NCBI GenBank assembly: GCA_002050355.1
Contig: MWYY01000038.1
Coordinates: forward strand, 1 to 39,207
Source of the DNA: Acidobacteria bacterium 28-9
GTDB taxonomy: Bacteria > Acidobacteriota > Blastocatellia > Pyrinomonadales > Pyrinomonadaceae
Direction: 5' to 3'
DNA: 39,207 bases
Position 1 is the first letter of the stretch, and each line of letters starts with the position of its first letter. Positions 15,375 to 24,045 of this stretch are shown here, piece by piece. The position numbers and the translations under genes were made by a program. The notes under the pieces were generated by a model. The model was not told the origin of the DNA and did not search any database. It saw only the letters and a program-made list of their open reading frames with translations.

Positions 15375-16943
15375 ATGAAAAAAATCTATTCAAACAAGCG
15401 ACCGTTTATTGTTTTGTTAATTTTAATCGCATTAATTTTGCCTTTGAAATTTGCATTGACGGCGCAAATGCAAACAAATCAGGCAACGCCGCGTTTTTCG
15501 ATCAAGCGAGAAGAATCGCCGGAATCCTGGCGGCGAGATGGTTTGAATGCTATTGAACGGGCGAAAAAGAATAAAATCCGTAAAGACAAAGCCAAAAATG
15601 TCATACTGTTTGTCGGTGACGGTATGGGAATTACAACCTTAACGGCGGCGCGGATAATGGAAGGTCAAATGCGCGGCGAAAGCGGCGAGGAAAATAGCCT
15701 TAGTTTTGAACAATTTCCCTTTGTCGCGCTGTCGAAAACTTACAGCGCAAACCAGCAAACATCAGACTCCGCGCCGACGATGAGCGCAATAATTACGGGA
15801 ATTAAAACCGACGAAGGCGTTTTATCGGTTAATCAAAACATTGTGCGCGGCGATTATAAAACCGTGAAGGGAAATGAAACCGAAACGCTGTTGGAAATGG
15901 CGGAAGACGCTGGAAAATCAACTGGGGTTGTAACAACGGCGCGCTTAACGCACGCCACGCCGGGCGCGTGTTACGCACATACGGCAGACCGCGATTGGGA
16001 ATCGGATAAAGATATTTTCGACCGCAAAAAAGATGCGTTCAACGCAAAATTTTCCGACATCGCGCGACAGCTTATTGAATTTAATCACGGCGACGGTTTG
16101 GAGGTAGCTATCGGCGGCGGACGCACAAAATTTTTGCCCAAGGAAACTACCGACCCGGAATATGAAACAAAAGGCGAAAGATTGGACGGCAGAAATTTGA
16201 CTGACGAATGGCTGAAAAAATACAAAGATTCGGCTTACGTTTGGAATCGGCAGCAGTTTGACCGGGTTGACGCGAAAAAAACGAAACATCTGCTCGGACT
16301 TTTTGAGCCGTCGCATTTGCAATATAACTATGACCGTCCGAAGGACAAAGCCGGCGAGCCGAGTTTGAGCGAGATGACGGCGAAAGCAATTGACGTTTTA
16401 TCGAAAAATAAAAATGGTTTCTTTCTAATGGTCGAAGCGGGCAGGATTGACCACGCGCATCACAATGGAAACGCTTTTCGCGCTCTGACCGATGCCATCG
16501 AACTTTCAAACGCCGTTCGGACTGCGGAAAATAAAATCAATCTTGACGACACTTTAATAATCGTTACCGCCGACCACAGCCATACTTTTTTAATGGCTGG
16601 TTATCCGGCACGCGGCAATAATATTTTAGGTCTCGTGCGCGAAATTGATGATAACGGAATTGCCGAAGAAAAAGACAAAAAGGATAAAAATGGCAAGCCT
16701 TTTACGACGCTCGGCTACGGCAACGGCAAAGGTTATCGTAACGTGACACGCCCCGATTTAACTGAAGAACAAGTTACAAATCCTGACTACAAACAGGAAG
16801 CCGCCGTCCCGCTCAGCGATGAAACGCACGGAGGTGAAGATGTCGGAATCTTTGCGATTGGCGCAAGTTCGTATTTGATTCACGGAGTTATGGAGCAAAA
16901 TTGGATTTTCTACGCGATGCAGGAAGCGATGCGGTTAAAATAG
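15375..16943 (+). CDS. Exported alkaline phosphatase
   Basis: The 522 residues begin with a signal peptide (about 1-30) and a PhoA-type metalloenzyme core: VILFVGDGMG (metal Asp in D-G-M-G), QTSDSAPTMSA with nucleophile Ser132 (D131-S132-A133), EAGRIDHAHHNG, TADHSHTF and HGGEDVGIFAIG with the last metal His. It hydrolyses phosphate monoesters in the periplasm. Relative to the usual D-S-A-A-S-A the residues after Ser132 are P-T-M, a variant seen in divergent members. It starts 13 bases after pruA. A low-complexity hairpin spacer follows. Confidence 0.92.
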   Translation: MKKIYSNKRPFIVLLILIALILPLKFALTAQMQTNQATPRFSIKREESPESWRRDGLNAIERAKKNKIRKDKAKNVILFVGDGMGITTLTAARIMEGQMRGESGEENSLSFEQFPFVALSKTYSANQQTSDSAPTMSAIITGIKTDEGVLSVNQNIVRGDYKTVKGNETETLLEMAEDAGKSTGVVTTARLTHATPGACYAHTADRDWESDKDIFDRKKDAFNAKFSDIARQLIEFNHGDGLEVAIGGGRTKFLPKETTDPEYETKGERLDGRNLTDEWLKKYKDSAYVWNRQQFDRVDAKKTKHLLGLFEPSHLQYNYDRPKDKAGEPSLSEMTAKAIDVLSKNKNGFFLMVEAGRIDHAHHNGNAFRALTDAIELSNAVRTAENKINLDDTLIIVTADHSHTFLMAGYPARGNNILGLVREIDDNGIAEEKDKKDKNGKPFTTLGYGNGKGYRNVTRPDLTEEQVTNPDYKQEAAVPLSDETHGGEDVGIFAIGASSYLIHGVMEQNWIFYAMQEAMRLK

Positions 16944-17010
16944 TTGTCGGTATTCAATTGTCAGATAATTCTGCTTTAACTGAACACTGACTACCGACTG
17001 CTGACTACTG
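16944..17010. repeat. Imperfect inverted repeat of GACTACTGA / TTGTCAG-type units
   Basis: The left arm (TTGTCGGTATTCAATTGTCAG) is approximately complementary to the right arm (CTGACTACCGACTGCTGACTA), with several mismatches. The whole element fills the spacer between the alkaline phosphatase stop and fmt. Confidence 0.5.
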
Positions 17011-17015
17011 AAAAA

Positions 17016-17954
17016 ATGCGAATAGTTTTTATGGGAACGCCGCTCGCGGCTGTTCCGAGTTTAGAAAATCTTTTGAGCGACGCACACGAAATTGCCGCCG
17101 TATGGACGCAGCCAGACCGTCCGGCGGGGCGCGGTAATCGTTTGAAAATGCTGCCGATAAAAGAATTTGCTCTCGAAAAAAGTTTGGCGGTTTACCAACC
17201 GGCGAAAATTAAAACGGCTGAAAGTTTGGAATTGTTCAAGTCTCACAAGGCAGACATTGCGGTTGTCGTAGCCTACGGCAGAATTTTGCCGGAAACATTT
17301 TTGCAGGCGTTTCCTAAAGGCGCGATAAATGTGCATTTTTCTCTTCTGCCAAAATACCGCGGTGCTGCGCCGGTCAATTGGGCAATTGTCAACGGAGAAG
17401 AGAAAACCGGCATTACGACAATGAAAATGGACGCCGGACTCGACACCGGCGATATTCTTCTGCAAAGCGAAACAAAGATTGACCAGGAAGAAAACGCGAT
17501 TGATTTGATGGCGAGACTTTCTTTTGAAGGTGCGAACCTTTTGAGCAAATCTTTAAAAAAATTGGATAAAATCACGCCGCAAAAACAAAACGATGAAAAA
17601 GCCAGCTACGCGCCTGTTTTGGTAAAGGAAGAAGGCAGAATAAATTGGCAATCTCGCGCCGGGACGATAAAAAATCACGTGCGCGGGTTTCAGCCGTTTC
17701 CGACTTCTTTTACGACTTTTCAAAACAAGAAATTAACCGTTTGGAAAGTGGCTGAGGTTAAAGGTTCAATGTTTGAAGTTCAAAGTTTTGAAGTTGGCGA
17801 AGTCTTGCAGGCGAAAGGCGACCAGTTGATTGTCGCGTGCGGAAGCGAAACTGCGCTTCAATTAATGGAAATTCAAATAGAAGGCAAACGACGGATGAAC
17901 GCGCGCGATTTTTTGAATGGAATAAACATACAATCGGGCGTAAAGCTCGGCTAA
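17016..17954 (+). CDS. fmt: Methionyl-tRNA formyltransferase
   Basis: The enzyme transfers formyl from 10-formyl-THF to initiator Met-tRNA. The 312 residues include FMGTPLAAVPSL, VVAYGRILPE and the catalytic block NVHFSLLPKYRGAAPVNWAI with Asn105 and His107. Asp143 lies in GLDTGD. The C-terminal anticodon-domain segments are RGFQPFPTSFT and EGKRRMNARDFLNG. The C-terminal domain contains a short repeat-derived insertion (KGSMFEVQSFE) just before VGEVL. It starts at ATG 17016 without a strong Shine-Dalgarno. Confidence 0.95.
   Translation: MRIVFMGTPLAAVPSLENLLSDAHEIAAVWTQPDRPAGRGNRLKMLPIKEFALEKSLAVYQPAKIKTAESLELFKSHKADIAVVVAYGRILPETFLQAFPKGAINVHFSLLPKYRGAAPVNWAIVNGEEKTGITTMKMDAGLDTGDILLQSETKIDQEENAIDLMARLSFEGANLLSKSLKKLDKITPQKQNDEKASYAPVLVKEEGRINWQSRAGTIKNHVRGFQPFPTSFTTFQNKKLTVWKVAEVKGSMFEVQSFEVGEVLQAKGDQLIVACGSETALQLMEIQIEGKRRMNARDFLNGINIQSGVKLG
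17755..17798 (+). repeat. GTTCAAAGTTT-type low-complexity repeat inside fmt
   Basis: Units GGTTAAAGGTTCAATG, TTTGAAGTTCAAAG and TTTTGAAGTTGG run in tandem within the coding frame. The same word family (GGTTCAAAG...) builds the intergenic inverted repeat at 26076-26153. Confidence 0.5.
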
Positions 17955-18017
17955 AATCTATTTGAGATAAAAAGCAGGCGATTTTCAAATCCCTATCAAA
18001 CGGCAAAAATTTTCAAA

Positions 18018-19409
18018 ATGAATAAAGTTTCGCCCGCGCGCCTGGCTGCATTTGAAATACTGCAAAAAATTGAACGCCAACGTGCGTTTTCATCGGCTTT
18101 GTTACCGATTTATGAGGAGAAACTCGAGCCGAAAGATAAAAGCCTTTGCCACCAGTTAACGCTCGGAGTTCTTCGCCGCCGAATTTATCTCGACCGAATT
18201 GTTGAATCTTTCAGCCGAATAAAACCTGCGAAACTCGATTTGGAAGTTTTAATCGCCTTACGTCTAGGTCTTTTTCAATTGTTTTTTCTCGATAAAATTC
18301 CAGATTTTTCGGCGGTAAACGAATCGGTAAACTTGGCGCATCTGGCAAAAAAGCGTTCGGCGGCAGGTTTGGTTAATGCCGTTTTACGGCGAGCGGCGCG
18401 TCAAACAGATTTTAAGTTTGAGTTTGCAGACGAAATCGAAAAACTCTCGGTTGAAACTTCGCACCCGCGCTGGCTGATTGAACATTGGACGCGCGCATTC
18501 GGTATGGAAGAAACCGAAAAATTGGCATATGCAAATAACCAAACGCCGCTGCTTGCCTTTCGTTTGACAAATAAATCCGATAAAAACACGATTGAGATTT
18601 TGCGAAAACTCGGTTTGGAAATAACGGAATCAAGCGTTGCGCCGAATGCCTTTTGCGTCGAAAAACCAAATGAAATGCTGCTTGCTTTTGCCCAAGAAGG
18701 CAAAATATATTTTCAGGAAGAATCATCGCAATTCGTTGCCGGAGCGGTAAAACTTCAAAGCGGTGAAAATTTTTTGGACGTTTGCTCAGCGCCGGGCAGC
18801 AAGTTTACGCAGATAAATTCAAAATTACGAATTACAAATTACGAATTTCAAATTCCAGATTCCAAAACCGACAACCGACAACCGACAACCGAAAACCAAA
18901 AAGCAAATTCAAAACCCATCTCAGTTGCCGGAGATTTACACGAACATCGTTTGCGTATTTTGCGTCAATCAACCGAAAATCAAGGTTTTTCAAATCCGAA
19001 TTTAGTTGCATACGACGCCGAAAACGCTTTGCCGTTTGCTTTTGAAACGTTCGACAATGTTTTATTGGACGCGCCGTGTTCGGGAACGGGAACAATACGA
19101 CACAATCCCGAAATTCGTTATTTTCTGAACGAGAAAGATTTTTCAGAACTTCAAACCAAACAACTTAGAATCTTAACCAATGCATCAAACGTGCTGAAAA
19201 AAGGCGGGCGCATTGTTTATTCGACTTGTTCTCTGGAGCGCGAGGAAAACGAAGCGGTTATAGAAAGATTTTTGAACGATAATACACAATATGAAAAGAT
19301 TGCGCCTGAATTGCCGCAAAAGTTTTTGACTTCTGAAGATTTTGCACGAACCTCTCCGGCGAGAGATTCGGTAGATGGATTTTTCATCGCCGTTTTGGAA
19401 AGGAAATAA
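18018..19409 (+). CDS. rsmB: 16S rRNA (cytosine967-C5)-methyltransferase
   Basis: The protein has an N-terminal NusB-like RNA-binding domain (about 1-130: ARLAAFEILQKIERQ...LHQLTLGVLRRR-like region) and a C-terminal SAM-dependent RNA m5C methyltransferase domain. The latter shows the SAM loop LDVCSAPGSKFTQI, D-A-P-C (Cys354) and catalytic Cys404 in YSTCSLEREENE. At 463 residues it is slightly longer than usual because about 36 residues, rich in Asn/Thr/Gln/Lys, are inserted between the SAM loop and AGDLHEHRLRIL. They are encoded by a low-complexity repeat and both catalytic cysteines remain. Its position after fmt is the standard fmt-rsmB order. Confidence 0.94.
   Translation: MNKVSPARLAAFEILQKIERQRAFSSALLPIYEEKLEPKDKSLCHQLTLGVLRRRIYLDRIVESFSRIKPAKLDLEVLIALRLGLFQLFFLDKIPDFSAVNESVNLAHLAKKRSAAGLVNAVLRRAARQTDFKFEFADEIEKLSVETSHPRWLIEHWTRAFGMEETEKLAYANNQTPLLAFRLTNKSDKNTIEILRKLGLEITESSVAPNAFCVEKPNEMLLAFAQEGKIYFQEESSQFVAGAVKLQSGENFLDVCSAPGSKFTQINSKLRITNYEFQIPDSKTDNRQPTTENQKANSKPISVAGDLHEHRLRILRQSTENQGFSNPNLVAYDAENALPFAFETFDNVLLDAPCSGTGTIRHNPEIRYFLNEKDFSELQTKQLRILTNASNVLKKGGRIVYSTCSLEREENEAVIERFLNDNTQYEKIAPELPQKFLTSEDFARTSPARDSVDGFFIAVLERK
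18815..18923 (+). repeat. Composite low-complexity repeat inserted in rsmB
   Basis: Two unit types follow each other: AAATTACGAATT-like copies (18820-18855), then CCGACAACCGACAACC-like copies (18867-18897), ending in AAAGCAAATTCAAAACCC. The stretch stays in frame and adds about 36 residues to a surface loop of the methyltransferase domain. Confidence 0.7.
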
Positions 19410-19505
19410 ACTTCTGCAATGGTTTTGGAATGGTTTTCGTTCGTCGCTTCGGACAAAAAGTGATAAACTTTCGTTTTACTTTCCGAAACTATAAAAGATA
19501 AAAAG

Positions 19506-20225
19506 ATGAGTTTTGTAAGAAAAAGCGCATCGGCGTTCGGTAAGTTATTTATGGTAATTGCGCTGGCTGCGACATTTGCGGTCGGTTTAATCGGCGTCGT
19601 TTATATGTCGCTTCAGGGAAAGGAAATAAAGGTTCCTGAAATCGTCGGCAAAGACTTTAAACAAAGCGAAAAAGAGCTTGCTGACCTCGGTTTGCGTATC
19701 AAAAATAGAGCATTCCGCTCAAGCAACGAAAAGCCGAATACAATTTTAGAACAGCTTCCGAAATCTGGGGATACGGTCAAAACCGGACAAATGATTCTCG
19801 TCGTAACCAGCATAACAAACTCCGAAGGCGACGAAGCACCCGCGACTATAAAGAAATCTGAGGACGAGGATGACACGGAAAAAATTGAAGAATTGATTTC
19901 CGACAAACCGAAAAAATCGAACAAAAATAACACGAGTGCAAATTCAAACGGCAATACAAATCGAAAGAAAACTTCAACGACGCGCGACGTTTTAAGCAAT
20001 AATTCAACCAGCTCGAATTCAACCTCAAACAGCAATACGAACAGTAATAAAAATACGAATGACAATTCGTCGAAAGATAATAAAAACACTGCGACTAATA
20101 CAAACAAGACGATAAGTCCGGCAGATACTAAAAAACCGAATACCGAAATAAAACCGGGGGCGACGAGCAAAACACCCGCCAAGCCGACGCCAAGCGGAGT
20201 TGTGCGACCGCAAAAAACTCCTTGA
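19506..20225 (+). CDS. Membrane-anchored PASTA-domain protein with Asn/Ser/Thr-rich tail
   Basis: The 239 residues comprise a basic N-terminus and one membrane helix (about 14-34). A single PASTA domain follows (about 40-104: VPEIVGKDFKQSEKELADLG, ILEQLPKSGDTVKTGQMILV). A hydrophilic tail (about 125-239) is very rich in Asn, Ser, Thr and Lys. PASTA domains in other bacteria bind peptidoglycan fragments; here the protein lacks a kinase or transpeptidase domain. The location between rsmB and rpe matches an order I associate with Acidobacteriota. The tail probably spans the periplasm as a disordered linker. Confidence 0.8.
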   Translation: MSFVRKSASAFGKLFMVIALAATFAVGLIGVVYMSLQGKEIKVPEIVGKDFKQSEKELADLGLRIKNRAFRSSNEKPNTILEQLPKSGDTVKTGQMILVVTSITNSEGDEAPATIKKSEDEDDTEKIEELISDKPKKSNKNNTSANSNGNTNRKKTSTTRDVLSNNSTSSNSTSNSNTNSNKNTNDNSSKDNKNTATNTNKTISPADTKKPNTEIKPGATSKTPAKPTPSGVVRPQKTP

Positions 20226-20311
20226 ATTTATAGTTTAAGCAACGAGAAGTTTTATTTTTGCAACAAAGCTAGAAGTAAAAATCAGAGCAAGTAAGAAAAG
20301 CTAATTTACAA

Positions 20312-20974
20312 ATGTTTGAAATAGCTCCTTCAATTTTATCGGCGGATTTTACGCATCTTGGGGATGAAATTCGCGCCGTTGAAGCAGGCGGCGCAAAAGT
20401 TTTGCACGTTGACGTGATGGACGGACAATTCGTACCGAATATAACAATCGGCTTACCGGTTGTCGAATCGATTCGCAAAGCTACAGAGTTAACAATCGAC
20501 ACGCATTTGATGATTGAAGAGCCGAGCCGCTACGCCGTAAAATTTGTCGAAGCCGGCGCAAATATGGTTTCGGTTCACGTTGAAGCTGACGTGCATCTGC
20601 AAAGAACTTTGACGGCGATTAGAGAAGCAGGCGGACAATCGGGCGTAGCGATAAATCCGGCAACACTGCTCGCTGCACTTGAAGAAGCCTTGCCGTTTGC
20701 TGATTACGTTGTGTTAATGTCGGTTAATCCCGGTTTCGGCGGGCAAAAATTTATACATACGTCGCTCGATAAACTTCGGCGTCTGCGCCGTATGATTAAC
20801 GAGCGCGATTTGCCGACGCGCATCGAGATTGACGGCGGTGTCGGCAAAGAAAATATTGCAAAAGTAGTCGAATCCGGCGCGGAAATCATCGTCGCCGGTT
20901 CAGCCGTTTTCGGTAAAGGAAATCCGACTGAAGCAGTAAAAGAATTGATTGAAACTGCAACGGTTTGGGTTTAA
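20312..20974 (+). CDS. rpe: Ribulose-phosphate 3-epimerase
   Basis: This cytosolic TIM-barrel enzyme interconverts ribulose-5-phosphate and xylulose-5-phosphate in the pentose phosphate pathway. The 220 residues carry IAPSILSADF (4-13), HVDVMDGQFVPNITIG (33-48, metal His and Asp), DTHLMIEEP, MSVNPGFGGQKFI and IEIDGGVGKENI, all hallmark motifs. It begins at ATG 20312 after an 86-base spacer. Confidence 0.96.
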   Translation: MFEIAPSILSADFTHLGDEIRAVEAGGAKVLHVDVMDGQFVPNITIGLPVVESIRKATELTIDTHLMIEEPSRYAVKFVEAGANMVSVHVEADVHLQRTLTAIREAGGQSGVAINPATLLAALEEALPFADYVVLMSVNPGFGGQKFIHTSLDKLRRLRRMINERDLPTRIEIDGGVGKENIAKVVESGAEIIVAGSAVFGKGNPTEAVKELIETATVWV

Positions 20975-21060
20975 AGAATGCAAAACACAAGTAAGAAAAT
21001 TTTCGCCAGTTGCTGAATTTTCAATTTTAACTTTTTCATTTTCCATTGTCTGGAGTAAAT

Positions 21061-22557
21061 ATGTTTTTTCGTAAAAATAAAGCAATAATTTTAAGTTTGA
21101 TAATTGTTTTGAGTTTTGTTGTACCGGCGACGGCGCAAAATAAAAACAATGAAGGTTCGCCGACACAGCGTTTGGATGTTTTGCGGCAGAAACTTGACTC
21201 CTTGCGGCGTTCGGTTAATGGTGCGGTTTCGGCTTTCAAAGACGACGGCAACGGCAAAGACGATAAATTAAAAAAAGATGACAAAGCATCTTTAGAGACG
21301 CCGGTCGCACGCTTGAAGAGTTTGGAAAAAGATACGTCTCGATTGCAATCGGAAGTTACAAGCCTTCGCGGAAAAGTTGACCGCGCGGAAAAATATGAGA
21401 TAAGCGATATTGACCAGCTCGAAGCGTCAGTTTCCGATTTACAAAGTCGTGTCGATACAACTCTGACCGAAACGGCAAGTGCGCGTGCAAACCCGGAATC
21501 GTCAGTAGGTAAACCGCGTGAAGTCAAAAAGAAAGGAAAATTTTTGGGTATTTTCGGCGGCGGAAGCGATGAATACGAAGAGCTAATCGGAACGATTACG
21601 CCCGGGCGCGACCGCGAGCTTTTCATCGTTGCCACCCGCGAAGTGCGAAAAAATAATTACGATGTCGGTCGTCTGTTATTTCAAACAATCATTACAACTT
21701 ATCCCGATTCGCCTTACTTGCCGATGGCAAAACTCGCCATCTCCGATTCGTTTTTCCTGGAAGGCTCAACCAGTGCTTTGATTCAAGCGACACAGGGTTA
21801 TCAAGATTGGCTGACGTTTTTCCCGACGCATCCGCTTGCCGACCGCGTATTGCTGAAAATCGCCGAATCGCAAATGCGTCAAATCGGTCTGCCCGACCGC
21901 GATATAACCCCTGCCAGAAAAGCCGAACAACGCTTAAAAGCTTTGCTTCAGCAATATCCGAACACGCTTTTGCGAAAAGATGCCGAAATGCGCCTCGAAC
22001 AAGTTCAGGATAACCTCGGTCTTCATAATCTTTATATCGCCAATTATTATTATGGTCTTTCGGTTGACCAAAAGAAGGGCGGTTTGAAGGGCGCGCAATC
22101 GCGTTACCGCGAGGTTTTGGATAAATATCCCAATTTCAGTTTTATGGATGAAGCCCTTTATCGGCTTGCGGTTACCTATCTCGTCGAGGAAGAAACCGAC
22201 CAGGCAGCAAAATATTTTCAGCAGCTTGTGCGCGATTATCCAAATAGCGATTACGTTGAAAAGGCAAAGGAACAGCTCCAACTTATCGGAGCCAGTATTC
22301 CAGAGACAAACCCTGAAAGAACAAAGATTTTACCGCCGGAAAAAAAATCGTTTTTCGCCAATTTTAAAAGCCAGCTTTTCGGACTTTATCCATTGACGAT
22401 TGATAAAAACGGAGTTTTGATGACAGATGATTTTGACAAAACAAAATTTGAACTCATTGACCAGGTTATCGAAAACAAAGGGGAGATTTCAGCTTCGCAA
22501 ATTCCGAAATCCGTAATGCCTGTGATTTCCCAACCTCAAAAACAGCAGCAAAAATAG
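21061..22557 (+). CDS. bamD: BamD-like outer-membrane assembly / TPR protein with coiled coil
   Basis: I chose ATG 21061, which has TGGAG 5 bases upstream, over a TTG at 21046. The 498 residues have a signal peptide (1-26, ending ATAQ), a predicted coiled coil (about 30-150, Leu/Lys/Asp-rich), a Lys-rich linker, and TPR repeats (about 180-420). The TPR part has ELFIVATREVRKNNYDVGRLLF, SPYLPMAKLAISDSFF and ALYRLAVTYL, plus NSDYVEKAKEQL. This is the YfiO/BamD pattern; BamD is an essential lipoprotein of the BAM complex. There is no lipobox Cys at the cleavage site, and the coiled coil is extra, so a lineage-specific variant or a CpoB-like protein is possible. Confidence 0.75.
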   Translation: MFFRKNKAIILSLIIVLSFVVPATAQNKNNEGSPTQRLDVLRQKLDSLRRSVNGAVSAFKDDGNGKDDKLKKDDKASLETPVARLKSLEKDTSRLQSEVTSLRGKVDRAEKYEISDIDQLEASVSDLQSRVDTTLTETASARANPESSVGKPREVKKKGKFLGIFGGGSDEYEELIGTITPGRDRELFIVATREVRKNNYDVGRLLFQTIITTYPDSPYLPMAKLAISDSFFLEGSTSALIQATQGYQDWLTFFPTHPLADRVLLKIAESQMRQIGLPDRDITPARKAEQRLKALLQQYPNTLLRKDAEMRLEQVQDNLGLHNLYIANYYYGLSVDQKKGGLKGAQSRYREVLDKYPNFSFMDEALYRLAVTYLVEEETDQAAKYFQQLVRDYPNSDYVEKAKEQLQLIGASIPETNPERTKILPPEKKSFFANFKSQLFGLYPLTIDKNGVLMTDDFDKTKFELIDQVIENKGEISASQIPKSVMPVISQPQKQQQK

Positions 22558-22679
22558 TTTTATCAGAGGCGGAAAATTTATGGATGTGATTCCGGCAGGA
22601 AATTATTCGCTAAAATTTCCCGCACAAATCTGTTTGGGAAAAAATTGTCGAGAGTTCGGAAAAGGTTTAAGGGGGGATT

Positions 22680-24035
22680 ATGAAAAGTAAGATTTTTGCT
22701 GCTCTTGGCACTGCTATTATAAGTTCACAAGGAATTTTTGCTCAAACAGGCAACAAATTAAACACACGGGAATTAACATCTGCTTTGCCTTCGGAAATTT
22801 CGAGCGTTACAAAAACCTCCGAAAGGTTCCCAAAAAATTTAAACAACCCGCCGCAGCTAACCGAGATTTCCCGCGAGAGGCGCGAGCAGGCATATGCCAA
22901 ACTGCTCGAAGGTCAAAGATATTTGTTGAGAGCAAAACAAGAAAGATATTTGTTGAGTACCAAACAAGCACCTTCGGAAGTCGCCCTTGCAAGCGTTGGG
23001 CGACTTGCCAAAGCATCTTTGCAAAAAGCCGTCGAACTCGACCCGACTTTAGCCGAAGCATATACGGCGCTTGCGGAAGTAACTTTATCCACGCCGCCCA
23101 ATAGCTTGGAAGAAGCGTTAATGCTGGCAAATATCGCTGTCAAAATCAATCCAGACAATTACGGCGGGCATCGTATTCTAGCGCGTCTCTACACCATAAA
23201 AAGCAAATTTAATTCCGCCGAGATTGACCTGGCTTTTGCTGCTAAAGCGATTTCCGAATGGCGGGAAATCGCGCGGCTCGACTCGCGAAACGCCGAGGCT
23301 TATGCCTTTTTAAGCGAGCTTTACGCAAAAACAAATAGAAACGATGAAAGAATCGAGGCATTAAAAAAATGGCTGGCTGCCGCCGCACCGCTCGACACCG
23401 GATTTTATCAAACGATTATGGGCGGGCGGGAAGAATTGTCACCCGAAAATGCTTCGCTCAAACTCGGCTCTGCTCTGCTCGACGGCAGACAGACGCGAGA
23501 AGCAATAGAGATTTTGAGCCGCGTCGTTGCCGATAACCCTGAAAATCTTCGTGCAATCGAACTGCTGAGCGCAGCTGTAGAATCTGCCGACGCAAATTTG
23601 TCGGTTATTGCCGTTCAAGCCTTGAGTCAGGCTGTTTACGCAAATCCCGAAAACTCTTCGTTGATTTCACTTCTTGCGCAGATTCAAGCGCGTGCGGGAA
23701 AAATTGACGAAGCGGCAAAAACTCTACGCAGTTCGTCCGATAAATTTTCGGAAAAAGATAAAATTTCCGCTGCCAATCTGCAAATTGTTTTGGGCGATAT
23801 TTATGCCGGAGCAGAGCGTTTTAATGAAGCGATTGCAGTTTATGAAAATGCTCTGGCGGTTCGCGGAATCAGTAAAATAGCGCCGGTTCAATTTGAAGAA
23901 CGAGATTTTGCGATTCGCGTTTTTGAAAAGATGATTCAAGTTTTCAAAAAAGCAAATCGCCCAAACGACGTGAAATCTTTGATTGAACGCGCCCGCCAGC
24001 TTTTGGGGAAAAATGATTTGTTCCCCGATAGATAA
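22680..24035 (+). CDS. Exported TPR-repeat protein
   Basis: The 451 residues start with a signal peptide (about 1-22, ending GIFAQ) after a strong AAGGGGGG ribosome-binding site. At least five TPR-like units follow (KASLQKAVELDPTLAEAYTALAEV, ALMLANIAVKINPDNYGGH and later helices), with an Arg/Glu/Gln-rich start. TPR proteins are scaffolds; no partner is evident, though BamD-like TPR protein lies just upstream. A 27-bp in-frame tandem duplication gives RYLLRAKQE followed by RYLLSTKQA. The gene ends 10 bases before ispE. Confidence 0.78.
   Translation: MKSKIFAALGTAIISSQGIFAQTGNKLNTRELTSALPSEISSVTKTSERFPKNLNNPPQLTEISRERREQAYAKLLEGQRYLLRAKQERYLLSTKQAPSEVALASVGRLAKASLQKAVELDPTLAEAYTALAEVTLSTPPNSLEEALMLANIAVKINPDNYGGHRILARLYTIKSKFNSAEIDLAFAAKAISEWREIARLDSRNAEAYAFLSELYAKTNRNDERIEALKKWLAAAAPLDTGFYQTIMGGREELSPENASLKLGSALLDGRQTREAIEILSRVVADNPENLRAIELLSAAVESADANLSVIAVQALSQAVYANPENSSLISLLAQIQARAGKIDEAAKTLRSSSDKFSEKDKISAANLQIVLGDIYAGAERFNEAIAVYENALAVRGISKIAPVQFEERDFAIRVFEKMIQVFKKANRPNDVKSLIERARQLLGKNDLFPDR
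22915..22968 (+). repeat. 27-bp tandem duplication in the TPR gene
   Basis: AAAGATATTTGTTGAG occurs at 22915 and again at 22942, with the following bases nearly identical. The period is 27 bases (nine codons), so the frame is kept. The copies differ at few positions, pointing to a recent event. Confidence 0.7.
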
Positions 24036-24045
24036 CTTTAAACAC

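Noticed and set aside
22580..22690. A 36-codon ORF overlapping the start of the TPR gene
   Set aside because: It has a weak GAGG upstream but no distinctive content, and its end lies over the strong ribosome-binding site of the next gene; chance is the simplest explanation, a leader peptide is not excluded.
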